In this document: piece after piece, positions 34,386 through 47,180 of the stretch | How positions within the stretch are numbered: the first letter of the stretch is position 1 | How the letters are laid out: the number at the start of each line of letters is the position of its first letter | From: Leptoclinus maculatus | Lineage: Eukaryota > Chordata > Actinopteri > Perciformes > Stichaeidae | NCBI GenBank assembly: GCA_032191485.1 | Contig: JAVDOI010000044.1 | Location: 1,256,001 to 1,320,000 of the forward strand | Length of the DNA: 64,000 bases | Reading direction: 5' to 3' | Notes under the pieces: model-generated | What the model saw: only the letters and a program-made list of their open reading frames with translations | What the model was told of the DNA's origin: nothing | The model's database searches: none | Translations under genes and position numbers: made by a program

Positions 34386-36106
34386 CCTGTGAAAGGAAAA
34401 TCTTTTGAGCCACCGAGCGTCCTTCTCACCTCTGTCGAGAGTTACAAGAGGAAAACGACGGCGGCTTGAGAAACAATTCCATGTTAAACTGATTCCACAT
34501 TAAATCTCTAAGAATCTCACTGTAAATGAGCGTTTTAAAGCCACACATCTCAGCACCCTGTCGACTAATTATGAAATCATTGCCTCGGCTTTCATCTCAT
34601 CTTCTTCCTCCCCGTGCTATTCGTCGTATTACCTTCTTTTAAACACGTCGGCGCTATAAGTCATCCTGTTTCCTGGGATGCAATCAATATTGCAACGAGG
34701 ATAACTGAATAGCACCTGATGTTACGCTGACGGTAATGGTACTGTCAAGTTTGACAATGTGGAGAAAGCAATACTGTCATCCCCCCATATTCACTTTTTG
34801 AAAAATCTCATTTTGCTTTCATCTCTTCACTAACACAGAGCTGTCAACATGTAATTCAATGAGTGTCATCACTGCGCTTCAACATTTGTGCTTCATCTCT
34901 TCTTTTTTTCTTCTTGCCAACGTTGCTCACACCGTCCAGCTACTTCTGTTGTGTTTAAATCACTTTGGGTTGTAAATTGTTGGTTAATTATCATGCGGAA
35001 CAGCGTCCCACCTTTTGTATTGCAAAGCTGGCTTTCGCCAAAGGTCTTGCTTTTGTTGCGGGGGAGCATTTGATCCCAAAGTGATGTGTTTGATGTTTAC
35101 AGCAATGCCTCCGCAACAACAGACGCCTTTTATTCAAAGTCGCGGATGAAATGGGCTGTCAGAATGGAGGAAATTGAAACCAGTCAATATCTGAGGCATT
35201 GTTAGAACACTATCTCCTGTTTCCATGAGCACAAACACACATAAACGTCCTTATACACACATATATATATACTCGCGTATATACTCTGCCCTTTCCCATC
35301 CTTACGTCCGGGTGAAATGCGCCTCGAGAGGCAGCAGCCGTTAAAAAGTCTGCTTCATCCAAGGTCATCCTTCTGAAGTCAAACGCATCCCTGCATCTCT
35401 TCAAAGGATGAGGCTGACGGTACTCTTGTTGTTCTTATTGTCGACAAACCCACATAAAAACACCGGCATCACGTGTTCTTCATTAGCAGGTAGTTTGTCC
35501 AGTTGTCGCGGAAATTTTCTAAATTCTCGTCCACGTTGTCTAAAAACCTTCATCGTTCAGTTCCGTCCGCTGATGAAGACCATGTAAGATGATCGAAAGC
35601 TCCACAAAAGAAGGTTTTTCTTTGGGGTGCATGGGTCCAAGGATGCCGTGTGCTGTACGGATTGTAAAGCCCTCTGAGGCAACTTAATAAACTGAATCAA
35701 AAAGTTCCCATATAGACCTTGACGTGAACGGGTTTCGTCACCTGCAAGAATGAACTTTTGGGTCGACAAAGACGAGGTGTCCTTAAATTGCTCCAAACAT
35801 TTTTTTTTTTTCATTTCCATGACAACCAGGCTGATGAAAAAGCTCAAGAACTTAATGAACCTCTGGGTGAGATTGTTTGTTTCCTACTAACCCAGCTATC
35901 GAGAGAGAAAACCAACACGTTATTGGTTTTTCTCCATTTCGTAAGGAATCGTCGACGATAATAAAAAAGACTTCTTCTTCCCTCCGAGAGGATTAGAGTC
36001 ACCTGTTTAATCTGTTTCCTTGTTAAATGCCTCCCTTTCTTTCACCGCAGATCCAAAGATTCAAGACGTATCATTTACATACAAAGGGATGATCCCTCTT
36101 TGTCAG
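34386..36106. other. non-coding, nothing firm
   Basis: No supported gene. A splice-acceptor-like string, CTTTCTTTCACCGCAG, ends near 36051, but the following sequence is not convincingly coding and runs into poly(C). A short TATATA run lies at 35262-35283. Confidence 0.4.
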
Positions 36107-36129
36107 CCCCCCCCCCCCCCCCCCCCCCC
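36107..36129. repeat. poly(C) tract, 23 bp
   Basis: Twenty-three consecutive C. Another 13-C run lies at 36319-36331. Both give proline-rich spurious frames. Confidence 0.95.
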
Positions 36130-36331
36130 TGCAAGTGATGGGAATTATCCGGCGTGGTGCTACTTGTGTTGTTGGCTTGTTTCACCGCGAGACGTGTGTG
36201 AACAACACTTCAGTTGTTTCCAAGCAGGCCGACACTAACAGTCATTTTCATCAGCACCCTTGTTCAGGTAACGTTCCCGTCAGGCTGGCTGATTTCGGGG
36301 CTTATCTCGTTAAGAGCTCCCCCCCCCCCCC

Positions 36332-36829
36332 ACCCACATTTCAAGACTATTATTGGTGATTGTAGAATGACACTAATTAAAGTCATTGATGTTCAGAATG
36401 AAGCGCCACGCTTCCCGCTTGTTTTGTCACAAGGGCTCAGATAACTTGTCAGCCTGGCCCCGTCGTGTAGTTATCATGTCATTTGTTTTTCAAGCCATGT
36501 GGAGAAACTAGCATGTGTGTGTCACTTCATTAAAAAACAACAAGCCGGAGATGGAGCAGAGCTCTGCTCGAGGTATTTACATTTTAATTTTAGCAGAAGA
36601 CATTGGTTTGTTTGTGGCCTGGTGTAATACGGTAGCTCACTGAGGTAAACTTTAATCTAGTTTCTATTATAATGGAGCCAAACGAAAATAGAAAAGACTA
36701 TTTATAGAGCACGTTGCTTCCCCCTCAGCTGACTGGAGTGACATGATTCATGCTGGATTCATCGGGAGAAACTTAATGCAGCTTCACATATGATGCCATT
36801 TTCAAAAACACGTACGCAAAACAAATCCA
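36332..36829. other. non-coding, nothing recognised
   Basis: No gene or repeat is recognised. Confidence 0.4.
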
Positions 36830-37170
36830 ACGGAAACATGCTGCAAATATAAAAATACAAATACATTAACGACCAATAAACTGCAAACCAGGCGGCAGCC
36901 TCCGGTTCTGACGAGTGAAGTCAAAGCTTCATGTGTTAAAGCTGCATTCTCTCTAGTGTCCACCAGGGGGCGACTCCTCTGGTTCTATAGAAGTCTATGA
37001 GAAAATAACTCTACTTCTCTCTTGATTTATTACCTCAGTAAACATTGTAAACATGAGTTTATGGTCTCAATCTCTAGTTTCAAGTCTTCTTCAATACAGC
37101 ATGATGTTCATTTAGTACATGATGGTCCATTTAGAGTCAAACAGACCATGAAGCAGGGGATGCTTTAGGA
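36830..37170 (+). mobile_element. CTCF-motif repeat family A, copy 3, with A-rich leader
   Basis: The core, from GTCAAAGCTTCATGTGTTAA at 36920 to ATGCTTTAGG near 37169, is almost identical to 47180-47430. Ahead of it, 36830-36919 has CTGCAAATATAAAAATACAA and CAGGCGGCAGCCTCCGG. The first part resembles GTGCAAATACAAAAATT at 41883-41900. The CTCF-like 18-mer is at 36957-36974. The homology ends at about 37170, so the 3' half seen in copy 4 is missing. Confidence 0.85.
36957..36974 (+). promoter_or_regulatory. CTCF-like site, forward
   Basis: The same 18-mer TGTCCACCAGGGGGCGAC as in the other family A copies. Confidence 0.55.
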
Positions 37171-37202
37171 CGTCGTGCATGTAAACACAGCGAGTGTTAG
37201 CT

Positions 37203-37229
37203 GTTAGCACTGTTAGCACTGTTAGCACT
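37203..37229. repeat. 9-bp tandem repeat, 3 copies
   Basis: GTTAGCACT three times, with a partial GTTAGCT unit before. Confidence 0.9.
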
Positions 37230-37505
37230 GGCCTGATAACTGATAACATTTTATCGGATAAATGACTCAATATGGTTTTCAGTTAGCTGCTAAGAATCAC
37301 ACAGAGGACCCTTCTGAAATGACTCCATGGCCCGAGTGGGCACCAAGGACCACCATTTGAACAACCCTGCCTTATCGGTCAACATGAATTGACAAACCTT
37401 CAGCAGCCCGTCTCGCCTCCCTGTTGTTGAAATAGCTTTACGGATGCTCGAAACATGTTCCACCTTTTATTTATGGCCGTGGTAGCATCTGGCCAGCAGC
37501 CACAA

Positions 37506-37555
37506 CCCCCCCCCCCCCCCCCACAACCCCCCCCCCCCCCCCTTACCCCCCCCCC
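37506..37555. repeat. clustered poly(C) tracts
   Basis: C17 (37506-37522), C16 (37527-37542) and C10 (37546-37555), separated by ACAA and TTA. They give the proline-rich frame 37455-37664. A T16 run at 37824-37839 and G15 at 37905-37919 follow. Confidence 0.95.
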
Positions 37556-37919
37556 TCCACTGCTTAAGATGCAGTGGAGCCTCTATGGGTTAGGAGGGCC
37601 AGCTCTATCAATCTGCTCCCTTCCGGCCCCCACGTACCCCAGTGCGGTTAATCACTGCCACTAATTAGTGCTAATTACTCATCGCTGCCCGGGAGAGCCC
37701 CCCTTGTGGCTCACACTGATCTGAAGGTCCTCTGTGGCGCCCCGCTGCTTGGCATTCCTCAGGTACGCAGGTACGGGAGGAGGTGCAGGGACGTGGGACG
37801 GTGCTTTCGAGGGTGGGGGCAACTTTTTTTTTTTTTTTTGCTAAAGCAAACACATCCCTGGTGCTGAGCCTCCGGTGGCTGCAGGTAGAAGGCTACGTCC
37901 CTGCGGGGGGGGGGGGGGG

Positions 37920-40439
37920 CTGCACCAGACCGGTTTGTGCCGGTCTGCTTTGGTCCGGCTGGCGGCCTTGTCGGCATGCACAGGCCGACCGAGCTTAATG
38001 AGCCAGCACCTTTTTGCTCCCTCTGTCATTAATTGTCTGCGGCCACGACTCCGTGGGTTACGTTGCGTTCGGCTGATCTTCTTTTTTTTTCTTCCTCTCC
38101 CAGTAATTTTGCTTTAATAGATTCAATTTGCTTTCATTTGCTTCGTATTGATTTATTTGTCCTGCTTTGTCTTGTCAACCATAGAAACCTATAATGTCTC
38201 ACAAAAAAGTTTGTGATGAAAAGGCAGAGGGAGAAGAGGGAAAAAAGCGAATTTAGTTTGCTAATATTGAGCGAGTTATTAAAAAAAGAAAGCGAGAAAT
38301 GACAAATGATGTTGATACGGTGTGCGAGTGAGGCTTGACTAAAGCTGAATTCATTTCTTGTGGGCAACAAAACCACGAAACAATACAGACTTCAGACCAG
38401 GTGCAAACAGTGAAGCCTAATAACACTGTTGTTAAATCATTTGACCCAAACATCTCAGTAATACCTGATGTCCATGTCGGCCCTAAATCACAACACAATG
38501 GCAGCTGATTGGGGGGGGGGGAGTGAGTAAATTGGTATTTCAGACGAGAGTTTCGACGTCGGGGTCGAGGAAGAGTCTAAAATAGATTGCTTTAGCCTCT
38601 GTCAGAGTGCGTCACTGGGAATCAACGAGAGGGTAAAGGCTTCACCTCGCACTGACCTCCAAATGTGAAGCGTCCAGCTCCAGTGTGTGTGTGACAGTCA
38701 TAACACACACACACACACACACACAAAGAGCACAAAGCTGGAGGTTCACTCGGACAAACATTGCGTGCTTTAGATGATGATGTCCAAATGACAGCTCGTT
38801 GCACTCCGAAAACCAAAAGGAAACTTGAACAGTTCCACGACAAAGAGGCTGCTGATTGAGATCATTTGCTCCAGACCGGCTAGTTAATGGAGCGTTCGGT
38901 AGGAGTGGTTTCACTCATCCGCTCGAGAAAAAGGGTCCAAATAGTCCTGAATGAAGCATCTCTGATCGTCAGCTAACCTCCACTTAGTCAAATATGAATG
39001 ATGTTTAACATTAGAATGTGAAAGACAAGACAGTCGATGATGAATCTGGAATAAATCATCCAGTCACATGACGACACGAGCCGGATGTCGCCGTTGAACC
39101 GAGCTGACCAGACATTCTCACGTTGAAGTGTTTTTTTTTTACCTTTTGTGATATTTTTCCGCCGAGGCCGAGTCAAAGCTGTCGGGGCGGGTTGGATAGA
39201 GAAGCGCTCTCTGTTTACGTCTCATGACGCTACTGTTGGGATGAACAGCAGTCGGTTTTTTAACGCAATCTCCGCTCCGATTCTGCTTGACCTGCACCAG
39301 CTATTACAGTGACGTGCTACATACATGTAAATGCATCGTGAATAATAATCTTTTCACATAAAATATGGAATGCATGATTACAAGTGAGTTCTTCACTTCT
39401 AGGATTTTTACAAGGAGACGTAACAAGTAACAGAAGTTTATTTAATTCACATTTCAGTCCTAGAGAAACACCGAGTACACATCCTGCTCGATGAAGCCGG
39501 CCTTTAAGAAGCCGTTGTTCCTTTTTCCTCCAAAGTATTTCTTGTCGTGGGACTTTAAACTGAGACAACAAAGCTAAATGGAGATATGAAGCCTCTTTAC
39601 TGTCTGAAAAGAAGTGTACTTCTTGCCGGTATGCCTCGCCCCCAAAAGAGTATTCATCTTTCCAATAAGATGAATTCCCTCTGCTCATTAAACCTCTGAG
39701 GTTCATTCAGGTTCTATTCTTCGTTAAAGCGTTTTGTTGATTTTCCACACTAGTCTAGTGGCTTTTATTCCGGCGCTGCAGGTTTGTTTCCTTGGAGGAA
39801 ACGCTCGTGATGAGAGGTGAGGGGGGGGAACATTCCGGTCCAGGGACAGGAATGTCATCTCCACTATTGCTTTGTGAAAGAATCCGTGTGGATTCGTACA
39901 CAACAACATCAGCTGTGTGAAGGTCGAGCTCGTCTTCGTGCTCACAAGCACTGAGAAACATGCGCGCTGTATTCCTTAACAATCTAAATCAATCGGTGTT
40001 TAAGCTGTGTTTTAAATTACACAGGAAATTGACAATTTAAGGAAAAGGAAAGAGAAATGCAACACAAAAGACCCGCGGCAGTAGAAGCGAGATAGAATGT
40101 GGCAACTTTTCAGTTGCTGAGGATCTTCTTTGCTCTTGTGGAATATCTATTGATCAACGAAGAGCCCCCCCCCCCCCCCACACACACACACACTACACTA
40201 AACCCAAAATACATCCACATAATGGAGGAGCAACGGGTGTCCAATGAAGATGCTCTGTCTCAGAGAAACATGCGACTCATCCCATCACTTTGAACCCACC
40301 TGGCTGCCGTTTGCACGTGTAAATCAGAAGCAATATATCTGCAAAGAAAACGGCACAAATGTCTCAGACAAACTGTAATCTGTTGCAGTTCCAACCCTTA
40401 ATTGACCTTCTGTTCTCTTCACGCTTCTCCTCTCTTCTT
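37920..40439. other. non-coding with simple repeats
   Basis: About 2.5 kb without a supported gene. (CA)11 at 38703-38724 and C15 at 40165-40179 followed by CA repeats. The 129-codon minus-strand frame at 39317-39706 has no recognisable domain. Confidence 0.45.
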
Positions 40440-40760
40440 AGAATTCTCAATTCACAAGAAATATAGCCATGAACCCGAGGCGGCAAAAAAAACAAAAAGG
40501 CAAAATCTAAAGGCCGTTCTTATTCATTAGACCGGCTCGCCGTGTTTTTGTGTCATTTTTTTGTCAGTGGCAGCGAGGGGCCGGTCCACGGCTGCAGCTG
40601 ACATCTGCTGGCATAATGTAGAGTCCAGGGCCGGCGTCGGCAACAGGAAGTGATTTATAAGGTTCCCTGCTTAAGTGGGTGTCTTAAGGTAATTACAAAC
40701 TAGTAGGGAGGGGGGGGGTTGCTGCTAATTGCACCTTCCCTGATCTGTAATGAAGGCCGA
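40440..40760. promoter_or_regulatory. candidate conserved non-coding element
   Basis: Balanced, repeat-free sequence except one short G run near 40711. It contains CAGCTGACATCTGCTGG (E-box pair), GGAAGTGATTTATAAGG and TAAGGTAATTACAAACTAG. The E-box and homeodomain combination is enhancer-like; this is inference only. Confidence 0.25.
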
Positions 40761-40957
40761 ACAGCATGAAGGAGCTCGTCCTGCGGAGGAGCGAGGGCGG
40801 CTGAGCTTGACCGGTTAGTGTTGGTTTAGCTCTGGGCTGCGGCTCCTCACCTGCTGTTCTGCCGCGTCTTCAGCCAATTTCTCTTGAGTAATTAGCCGCG
40901 ATGCCACATATGGTGCAATGGCGGAATAGCCGATGTGCTGGCGGATGTAGAGGAGGA

Positions 40958-40974
40958 CCCCCCCCCCCCCCCCC
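40958..40974. repeat. poly(C) tract, 17 bp
   Basis: Seventeen consecutive C, followed by ACCCCG. Confidence 0.95.
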
Positions 40975-41099
40975 ACCCCGCGGGGACCAAACAGCCAGCC
41001 ACAAATGGGACGACTGGAAAATTCTTTTGACATGCACAATTAAAAACAAATGTTGTTTCCACATGACACAAATGAGCGTAATTTATCACTGAGCAAATG

Positions 41100-41730
41100 A
41101 ATTATTAGGAAGATTAGAACATGAGGTAGATTAACTACACCAATGAGGCTTGAATTATTAACAATATTTGTATCGGTTGATTAAGACGTTTTAGAAAGAG
41201 AGCACATCCCGCCATGGCAAGTCATTAGAGGCGGAGTTTTAACGTTCGTTAGACGTTAGAAAGCAAAGATGAGCAAAGTTACCCCAAAAATGAGGAGCCG
41301 TACAACCAGAATTCATGTGAGAAACACATGCATGTATGACTACTCCATGTATGTGTGAAGTATTTACAGAAGACTGCATGTAAATATTTGACAGGATGAT
41401 GGAAATGGAAGGAAGGCAGGTCACTCGCCGCGCTGTGATTGGCTGAGGAGGCGGAGCAGGTTTGTTCTCAGTTACCAAGCAGCACGGACGGAGGTGAAAC
41501 ACCAGCAGGTTGAGCTCCTGAAGTCTTCACTTTAAGACACTTAGAGGCAACAAAGCCAACAGTGACTGTTCTCTGGGCTCATGAGACGCATACAAGGAGA
41601 GATTACACGGTTTCTGGAGCAAATGTTGAGGTTGACAGAAATCATAAAAAACATAATTCTCCAAATAACCATACAGCCTCTCACAAACAAACACATCTGT
41701 AGCATCTTTGCATTCGTTCAATGTATTTGT
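41100..41730. other. non-coding, nothing recognised
   Basis: No supported gene; the open frames here are short and lack recognisable domains. Confidence 0.4.
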
Positions 41731-42000
41731 AGACGTGATTTAAACCCTGATAGCAGAGGTTACATTCCATACGGTGGCCCATCGGTGCCAATGCGATACA
41801 ACGGCCCTGAGGAGATACTTTCTGCAACTTTCAGGAACCACAAAAAAATACAAATCATAACAAGTTAAATCACAGAAACATTGTGCAAATACAAAAATTT
41901 ATTTTTGAATACAGAAACGATGCAAAGTCTAAAACACACAAAACCCTTGAATTTAAAAAAAAAAGAGTCTGATTGTCGATCCAAACATGGTCTCAAATTT
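41731..42000 (+). repeat. leader part of composite family A-like repeat
   Basis: Includes ATACAACGGCCCTGAGGAGA, ACTTTCAGGAACCAC and an A-rich stretch with GAAACATTGTGCAAATACAA. The last piece parallels GGAAACATGCTGCAAATATA in front of copy 3 at 36828. I infer that this and 42001-42087 are parts of one composite element lacking the CTCF-motif core. Confidence 0.4.
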
Positions 42001-42087
42001 CACTGGTTGCAAAAAAAACAAGATGGCGACGGCCAAAATGCCGAACTTAAGGCTCTAAAACTGTAGTTTCTTATATACAGTCTGTGG
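42001..42087 (+). mobile_element. family A 3'-end copy
   Basis: GGTTGCAAAAAAAACAAGAT, GGCGACGGCCAAAATGCC and AAGGCTCTAAAAC parallel GGCTGCAAAAAACAACATGA, AAAATGGCGACGGCG and AAGGCTTCAAAAC at 47525-47602. It ends TATATACAGTCTGTGG, the phrase that also closes copy 1 (12471-12485). This defines the likely 3' end of the family. Confidence 0.65.
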
Positions 42088-43089
42088 TTTGGCCCTTGTC
42101 TGCCACCGTACATATAGTCGTACATACTGTATTAAATATAGGGTTAAAAAATTATGTGAAGGCAAAAATACACGTATGGTCCTGCGACCGAACATCAGAC
42201 GGCCAGGATGCATGCTGGGTAATGGCGTAGCCTCAGGTGCTAGCTGGGTTAGCTTAGCTTTGACCCGGGCAGGTTTGGCTCGGTGGTCGGCTGCACCCGG
42301 AGAAACATCAAGACAATCAGCTACCGGCGGCAGCGTGTACATACATCCCCGGTGTTATCTGTGATTATGAATGAATAATATGTATTATTAGTGATTACTT
42401 TAAAATGAGTAGTGGAGTGAGAAAGTGTGCAATTATATTTTTGAATAACTTACGACTTGTGTAATTAAAAGGCAATGACAACTTCCTGGCGCTCACGTTC
42501 CACATTTGTTCAGCGCCGCTCGTTGTTTCATTAACTCGTATTTGTAGAATACATTCCGATGCTCAGGAATCATTCCGTCAATAGATGATCACCGGTGTAT
42601 GAAACACGGAGACGAGGCTGCGTTTGAGCGCCGAGTCACCGGGGAAGTGAGTGACACAAAAGCAAGATTAGGGGATCAAGTGCTGAGAGATGAGAGAGGA
42701 GTTTAGTGGAATTGACGGCACATTCAAGGGTTTCGGAGAGGAAGAGGAGACAAGAGACAGGGCGATCATTTTAGAGATTCTGAAGGGTCAAGATTAAGCT
42801 GCCTGATAATAAGCAGAATGAAATGAACCAATTTTGAAAGTATATGCTGATGCAGTGTAGAGAGAGGGGGGTGGGGGGGGGGGGAGGAAGACAAAGAAGG
42901 TTGTCAGTGCTCCCACAAATGACTTGCTATCAGACAACCGGCTTTTGGAAATATTGGATTGTACAGTCAGACAGATTCTCTGCCCGCCGCACTATATTTA
43001 TGCACGGATCATATTCGAGGCTCCTGCTCGCCGCCGTCTCTTCACGGTGAAAGTGAAAAGGGACCAATAAAGAATCCAGATTCCTCTCC
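42088..43089. other. non-coding, nothing firm
   Basis: A G-rich run at about 42866-42884. No gene is seen. Confidence 0.4.
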
Positions 43090-43610
43090 TGGATGTAATT
43101 AGCCGATGGTTTCTAATGGTGTCCATAGCAATGCATTTTCATGCCGCTGTCGTTTATTTTCCCTCTTTACCCCGGGGCAATATGCCTTGAAGTGTAATTC
43201 CTGCCCGGGCGTTTAGACACGGGGCTATCGATCGCATTCGATCTGCTCAGAAACCCATCACATACTTTAATGATGTCACTCACTGCCACATTCTCTCTGC
43301 TCGGTTCCCATTAATAGTCGACCTATGTGACGTTGTCAACATTCGCCGCTCAAACAACAGGGTCTTTGAAGCGCGGCCGGTCATTTAATCAATTTATACA
43401 ATTGAACCTATTTAACATATTGATATGCAGTTACCCGGTAATGTGTGTGGCCTTTCATCCCCCCTCGACTGAAGGAAACTCCAAGGGAGCTTTTCAGATC
43501 TTCTGCCGTTATTTATCATGTGACATTTAGCCGGGGCCTGATGGCGGCAGCTCTCCACTTTAATTAAAGGTTCAACCTCTTCACCGGATGACAAATTGAC
43601 TGGTTTGTGC
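43090..43610. promoter_or_regulatory. candidate conserved non-coding region
   Basis: Long, repeat-free, motif-rich sequence including GATGTAATTAGCCGATGG, GGGGCTATCGATCGCATTCG, CCCATTAATAGTCG and TTTAATTAAAGG. Enhancer-like by texture only. Confidence 0.25.
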
Positions 43611-43664
43611 CTTGGAAAAAAAAAAAAGTGGAGGAAACATGTCGAGTCCAGCTCCTGGCTCCTC

Positions 43665-43714
43665 GCTAACGGCGGGCTAACGGCGGGCTAGCGGCGGGCT
43701 AGCGGCGGGCTAAC
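43665..43714. repeat. 11-bp GC-rich minisatellite, about 4.5 copies
   Basis: GCTAACGGCGG twice, then GCTAGCGGCGG twice, then a partial GCTAAC. Confidence 0.93.
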
Positions 43715-44034
43715 ACCGCCGGGAGAGCCGACATTTTTTAGTCAAGTCACCCGCTGAGCGAGGTCAGAGAATGAGCAAACTATTTCCATCTTCTATCGGT
43801 TCTCAGCTTATCTTTCGTGGACAAAAAACCTTATGAAATGGATGTTTTCCTCTCTCTTTGTTTGTCCTTATTATTTCCTCCTTTTGTCGTTCTTTTGCTA
43901 AGTTTCTTTTGACCTTCTGTTTGTGCAGATGCCGAGATCTGCAACTCCCGTCGGTAGCAGCAAATGGCTAATGGTCCGTCGCCCGGTTATTTTACGGCAG
44001 GCTGGAGAATATGTCCACTTTGCATGGTTCCCTT

Positions 44035-44234
44035 NNNNNNNNNNNNNNNNNNNNNNNNNNNNNNNNNNNNNNNNNNNNNNNNNNNNNNNNNNNNNNNNNN
44101 NNNNNNNNNNNNNNNNNNNNNNNNNNNNNNNNNNNNNNNNNNNNNNNNNNNNNNNNNNNNNNNNNNNNNNNNNNNNNNNNNNNNNNNNNNNNNNNNNNNN
44201 NNNNNNNNNNNNNNNNNNNNNNNNNNNNNNNNNN
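44035..44234. other. assembly gap, 200 N
   Basis: Exactly 200 N, the conventional size for a scaffolding gap of unknown true length. Open frames reading through it are meaningless. Confidence 0.99.
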
Positions 44235-47002
44235 GTTATACATTGAAATGGTATAATTTCATCGGAGAGCAGACGTCTGTCTAGCGTGATGAATGTCTCC
44301 AGGCTTTGTCAGAATGATCTAGCACCTCGAGCTCAAGTCAAAACAAACGGAAGACATCAAACATGCACAAGAGAGTCTTTATGCTTTTTTTATTTCTTTT
44401 TTTCTTCATGAAGGAATCAAAACTTTTGACATCACTTTTCACTTCTTTTTGTAAATCTGAAGAGTATAACTGCTGTTTGCTTTCTGCATATTTAGTTTTT
44501 CTTAAACTCAAATGGAGGATTCAAAGAGTTCAAGATGCCATAACGTAATGAATTCATTTAATTGTCTCTCCTCATTATCTTGAACACATGTAGCTGCTGT
44601 TGAGTGGTCGAGACTCACATAACAACGTCTCTCAACAGAAATAAGAAACCTCAGGGAGGACGCAGCTACAACACACGGCTCAATTAAACCAAAAAAAACT
44701 GTTCATAAATTATACCTTTAGCATCTTTTCTCTGTCTCTGCTGTCATAAATCCAATAAAACTGAGGTCCTGTGGGTCTCCTTGTAATAGATGAAGACAAA
44801 ACTCCCCCCGGGACCAATTAGACCATCAGGAAATTACTATCTATTGGATTGTGTACCATTAGAAAGAAGAAAAAGATCATATTGAGAATGTTTTCAACAA
44901 ACTGGAAGACACGAGGAGTCACATGAGACCGAGAGATTTCTATTCGTCTTTGTTTCTTCGCCACGGTTGCGGTTGCACGGTGGACATCGGCGTCCACGAA
45001 AAACCGCGGCGGCGTCACAATCCCACAGCTGACGGCGAGGGAGTGACAGGCGCCCTTTTGTTCCAGCCGATGGAGGTGACAGCGACGTGGGGGGGGGGGG
45101 GGGGTGACAGGCGGGGGAGTTGGCAGGTGTTGCCTCGTTGTTTGCGGGGTGAGCTGAAGTTGTGGGTGGCGTGATGACCCCCCCCCCCCCCCACTAGCCT
45201 GGCCCAGAGGGAGCTGGTGATTCATACATTTTTAATGGTTGTCTCAGGGTGCTTACGCAGCTCCTCGTTACTGCCCATCCAACCTGTCATGGCACCGGGC
45301 CCACCAGCCCGAGCAACAGGCCCTCCTTTAGACACCTCAATAATTTACTGCATGTGTTTACAGAACGTTGACAAAGTCAAGTGCACTGGCCCCTGTATAC
45401 ACCCCCCCCACACACCCCCCACACACACACCCCCCAGGATGAATAATACATGTGGCCGATTCAGGAATGTGCCTGGCGGTATGCAAGTTCAGATCTACCA
45501 CTCATACGCAAAGTAAATGTCCTGACATTTCAAATATCTACTGTGCCGAAATGTGCTGAACACACAGAAGTGCTCAGACTCCCCGTGAGGAGGGAGAGTT
45601 GGTTAGGTGGGGGGGGACTACAGAAATAGAGAGTTCCTCTCTCAGAGCACTTGCCTGAAACAAACCCTGCAGGCTCTCTGACAGGATGTTACCTGTTTGA
45701 TGCCTCTGAGCACATGTGAGCCGGTATTTCTCTTTTTTCTTTCCAATTTAAGAGTCCAAACTCTGATCCCAGGAGGATGAGAGACGAGGAGCTCTGGGGG
45801 AGGGAAGGAAGGCAGGAATCTACATTGCTTGTTGTGTTTTTTTTTATTCCACTCTCCCATCAAATGAAGTGCTGGAATCTCATCAGGAGCGAAACGATGA
45901 CTAATCAATTTTGTACAGTCCCCCCGGTGCAACAGCCTAGGACAAGGAAAAGCCTCTAATTTAACTTGTACTTAACAAATGCATGAGTCTGTTGGAAATT
46001 GGCACAAACAAAACTGTTATGAATGATGCTGGTGTAAGTAATCCAGAGGCGTGGATGAGTAAACAGCGTCCTGTTGCTTTTTTTGCTTTTTTTTTTAATA
46101 TCCTTTCGCTCCTAAAAAACAACAATCGCCACGAACCCTTTGCAGCCGCTGCAGCGTTTCACGGTGGACGGAGATGTGCTGTAAAAGTCCGCCTCTACAG
46201 TCACTCGCCGATCACTGTGATCTTCATGCACGCCGTGACAACGCCGCGACAACGCCGTGCAATGCGGTGGATCACATTTCAAATAGAGTTATTTGCGAGG
46301 AAGACATTATGCAGCATTGTGTTAGACCTGTGTACACTACATAGGCAAACACAAACAGACATTGCTTGCGTTTTGTTTTCCCCAGGCGACTTCGGTGTTG
46401 AAGCAAACACTTCCTGTTTGCTACACGAGGTGTTACGCAGCCTCTACTGGAGCAGACGCCTGTTGGAGGCTTAAGAAATGCACGTTGCCTCGATCCCAAT
46501 AAGAGCTCCGAGCCTGATGAAGGTCTCGCATGATTCAGAATGTCTGACTTTTTCATCTAGATCACACAACTACTGTTACACGAGTCCGACTCGTAGGTGA
46601 ATAGCACCTCAGGTAAGCCGTTTGCCGTTTTCTGTCTTTCTGTGCTCGCAAAGCTGAGTTAGCAGCTAATCAAGCAGCGCAGACAACCACTGCCTGGGGC
46701 CCCAGACCCTCAAGTGCCTCGGATCCATTGCATATCAGTTGGTTTGAGGTAATTTGATTCATTTGTAAGTCCGTGCATGTCCACAAGAGAGTATCAGAAT
46801 TCAAGGTATATTGCCTTCTTAAAGTGGGGAAAGGCTCTTATTAACATGGCTACATTATTGAAAACAAGACCACCAGCCGCTCTTCCTTGGAATCAAATTG
46901 CACAAAGGGAAGCTGACCCTTGTTGCATCTGACGCAACTCAATGCCTAAACACCTAAATACCTCGAAATAGTAAGACTTGGTTCATACATCTCTGTAAAC
47001 CA
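44235..47002. other. non-coding with G/C homopolymers
   Basis: G16 at 45089-45104 and C15 at 45178-45192, with C/CA-rich sequence at 45401-45436. The 163-codon plus-strand frame at 45983-46474 contains a short phenylalanine run (from T-rich DNA) and an alanine run but no recognisable domain, and I do not call it a gene. The stretch 45200-45370 is repeat-free and might be regulatory. Confidence 0.45.
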
Positions 47003-47180
47003 ATTCTGCATTCGTATATGCATATGAATCCGTAGACAACAAGAGAAGACGAGCTACAGGCATCGGTAGTGTTCTGGTTTACATTCGTAGTCCGAGTAGT
47101 ATTGACCAATCATGATGGAGCAGGCTTTGATTGAAGGCAGGAGAACAGTCCTCTTTTCCCCCAGCAAAAGAGGCGAAACG
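47003..47180 (+). repeat. dispersed repeat family B, copy 2
   Basis: Aligns with 705-862: ATTCTGCATTC, CATATGAATCCGTAGACAAC, GTAGTCCGAGTAGTATTGAC, CCAATCATGATGGAGCAGGC and GCAAAAGAGGCGAAACG. Its right edge abuts family A copy 4 with no spacer. Confidence 0.6.

Noticed and set aside
36020..36238. Exon after the acceptor-like CTTTCTTTCACCGCAG
   Set aside because: The following sequence enters poly(C) within 60 bp and shows no coding character or donor.
42198..42222. Second ZNF143-type site (GCATGCTGGGTAAT, minus strand)
   Set aside because: Spacing and the ACTACA half do not match the consensus.
43923..44284. Frames of 81-107 codons across 44035-44234
   Set aside because: Most codons are N from the assembly gap.
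45983..46474. 163-codon plus-strand frame as a gene
   Set aside because: Contains low-complexity Phe and Ala runs from T-rich and GC-rich DNA and no recognisable domain; consistent with chance.
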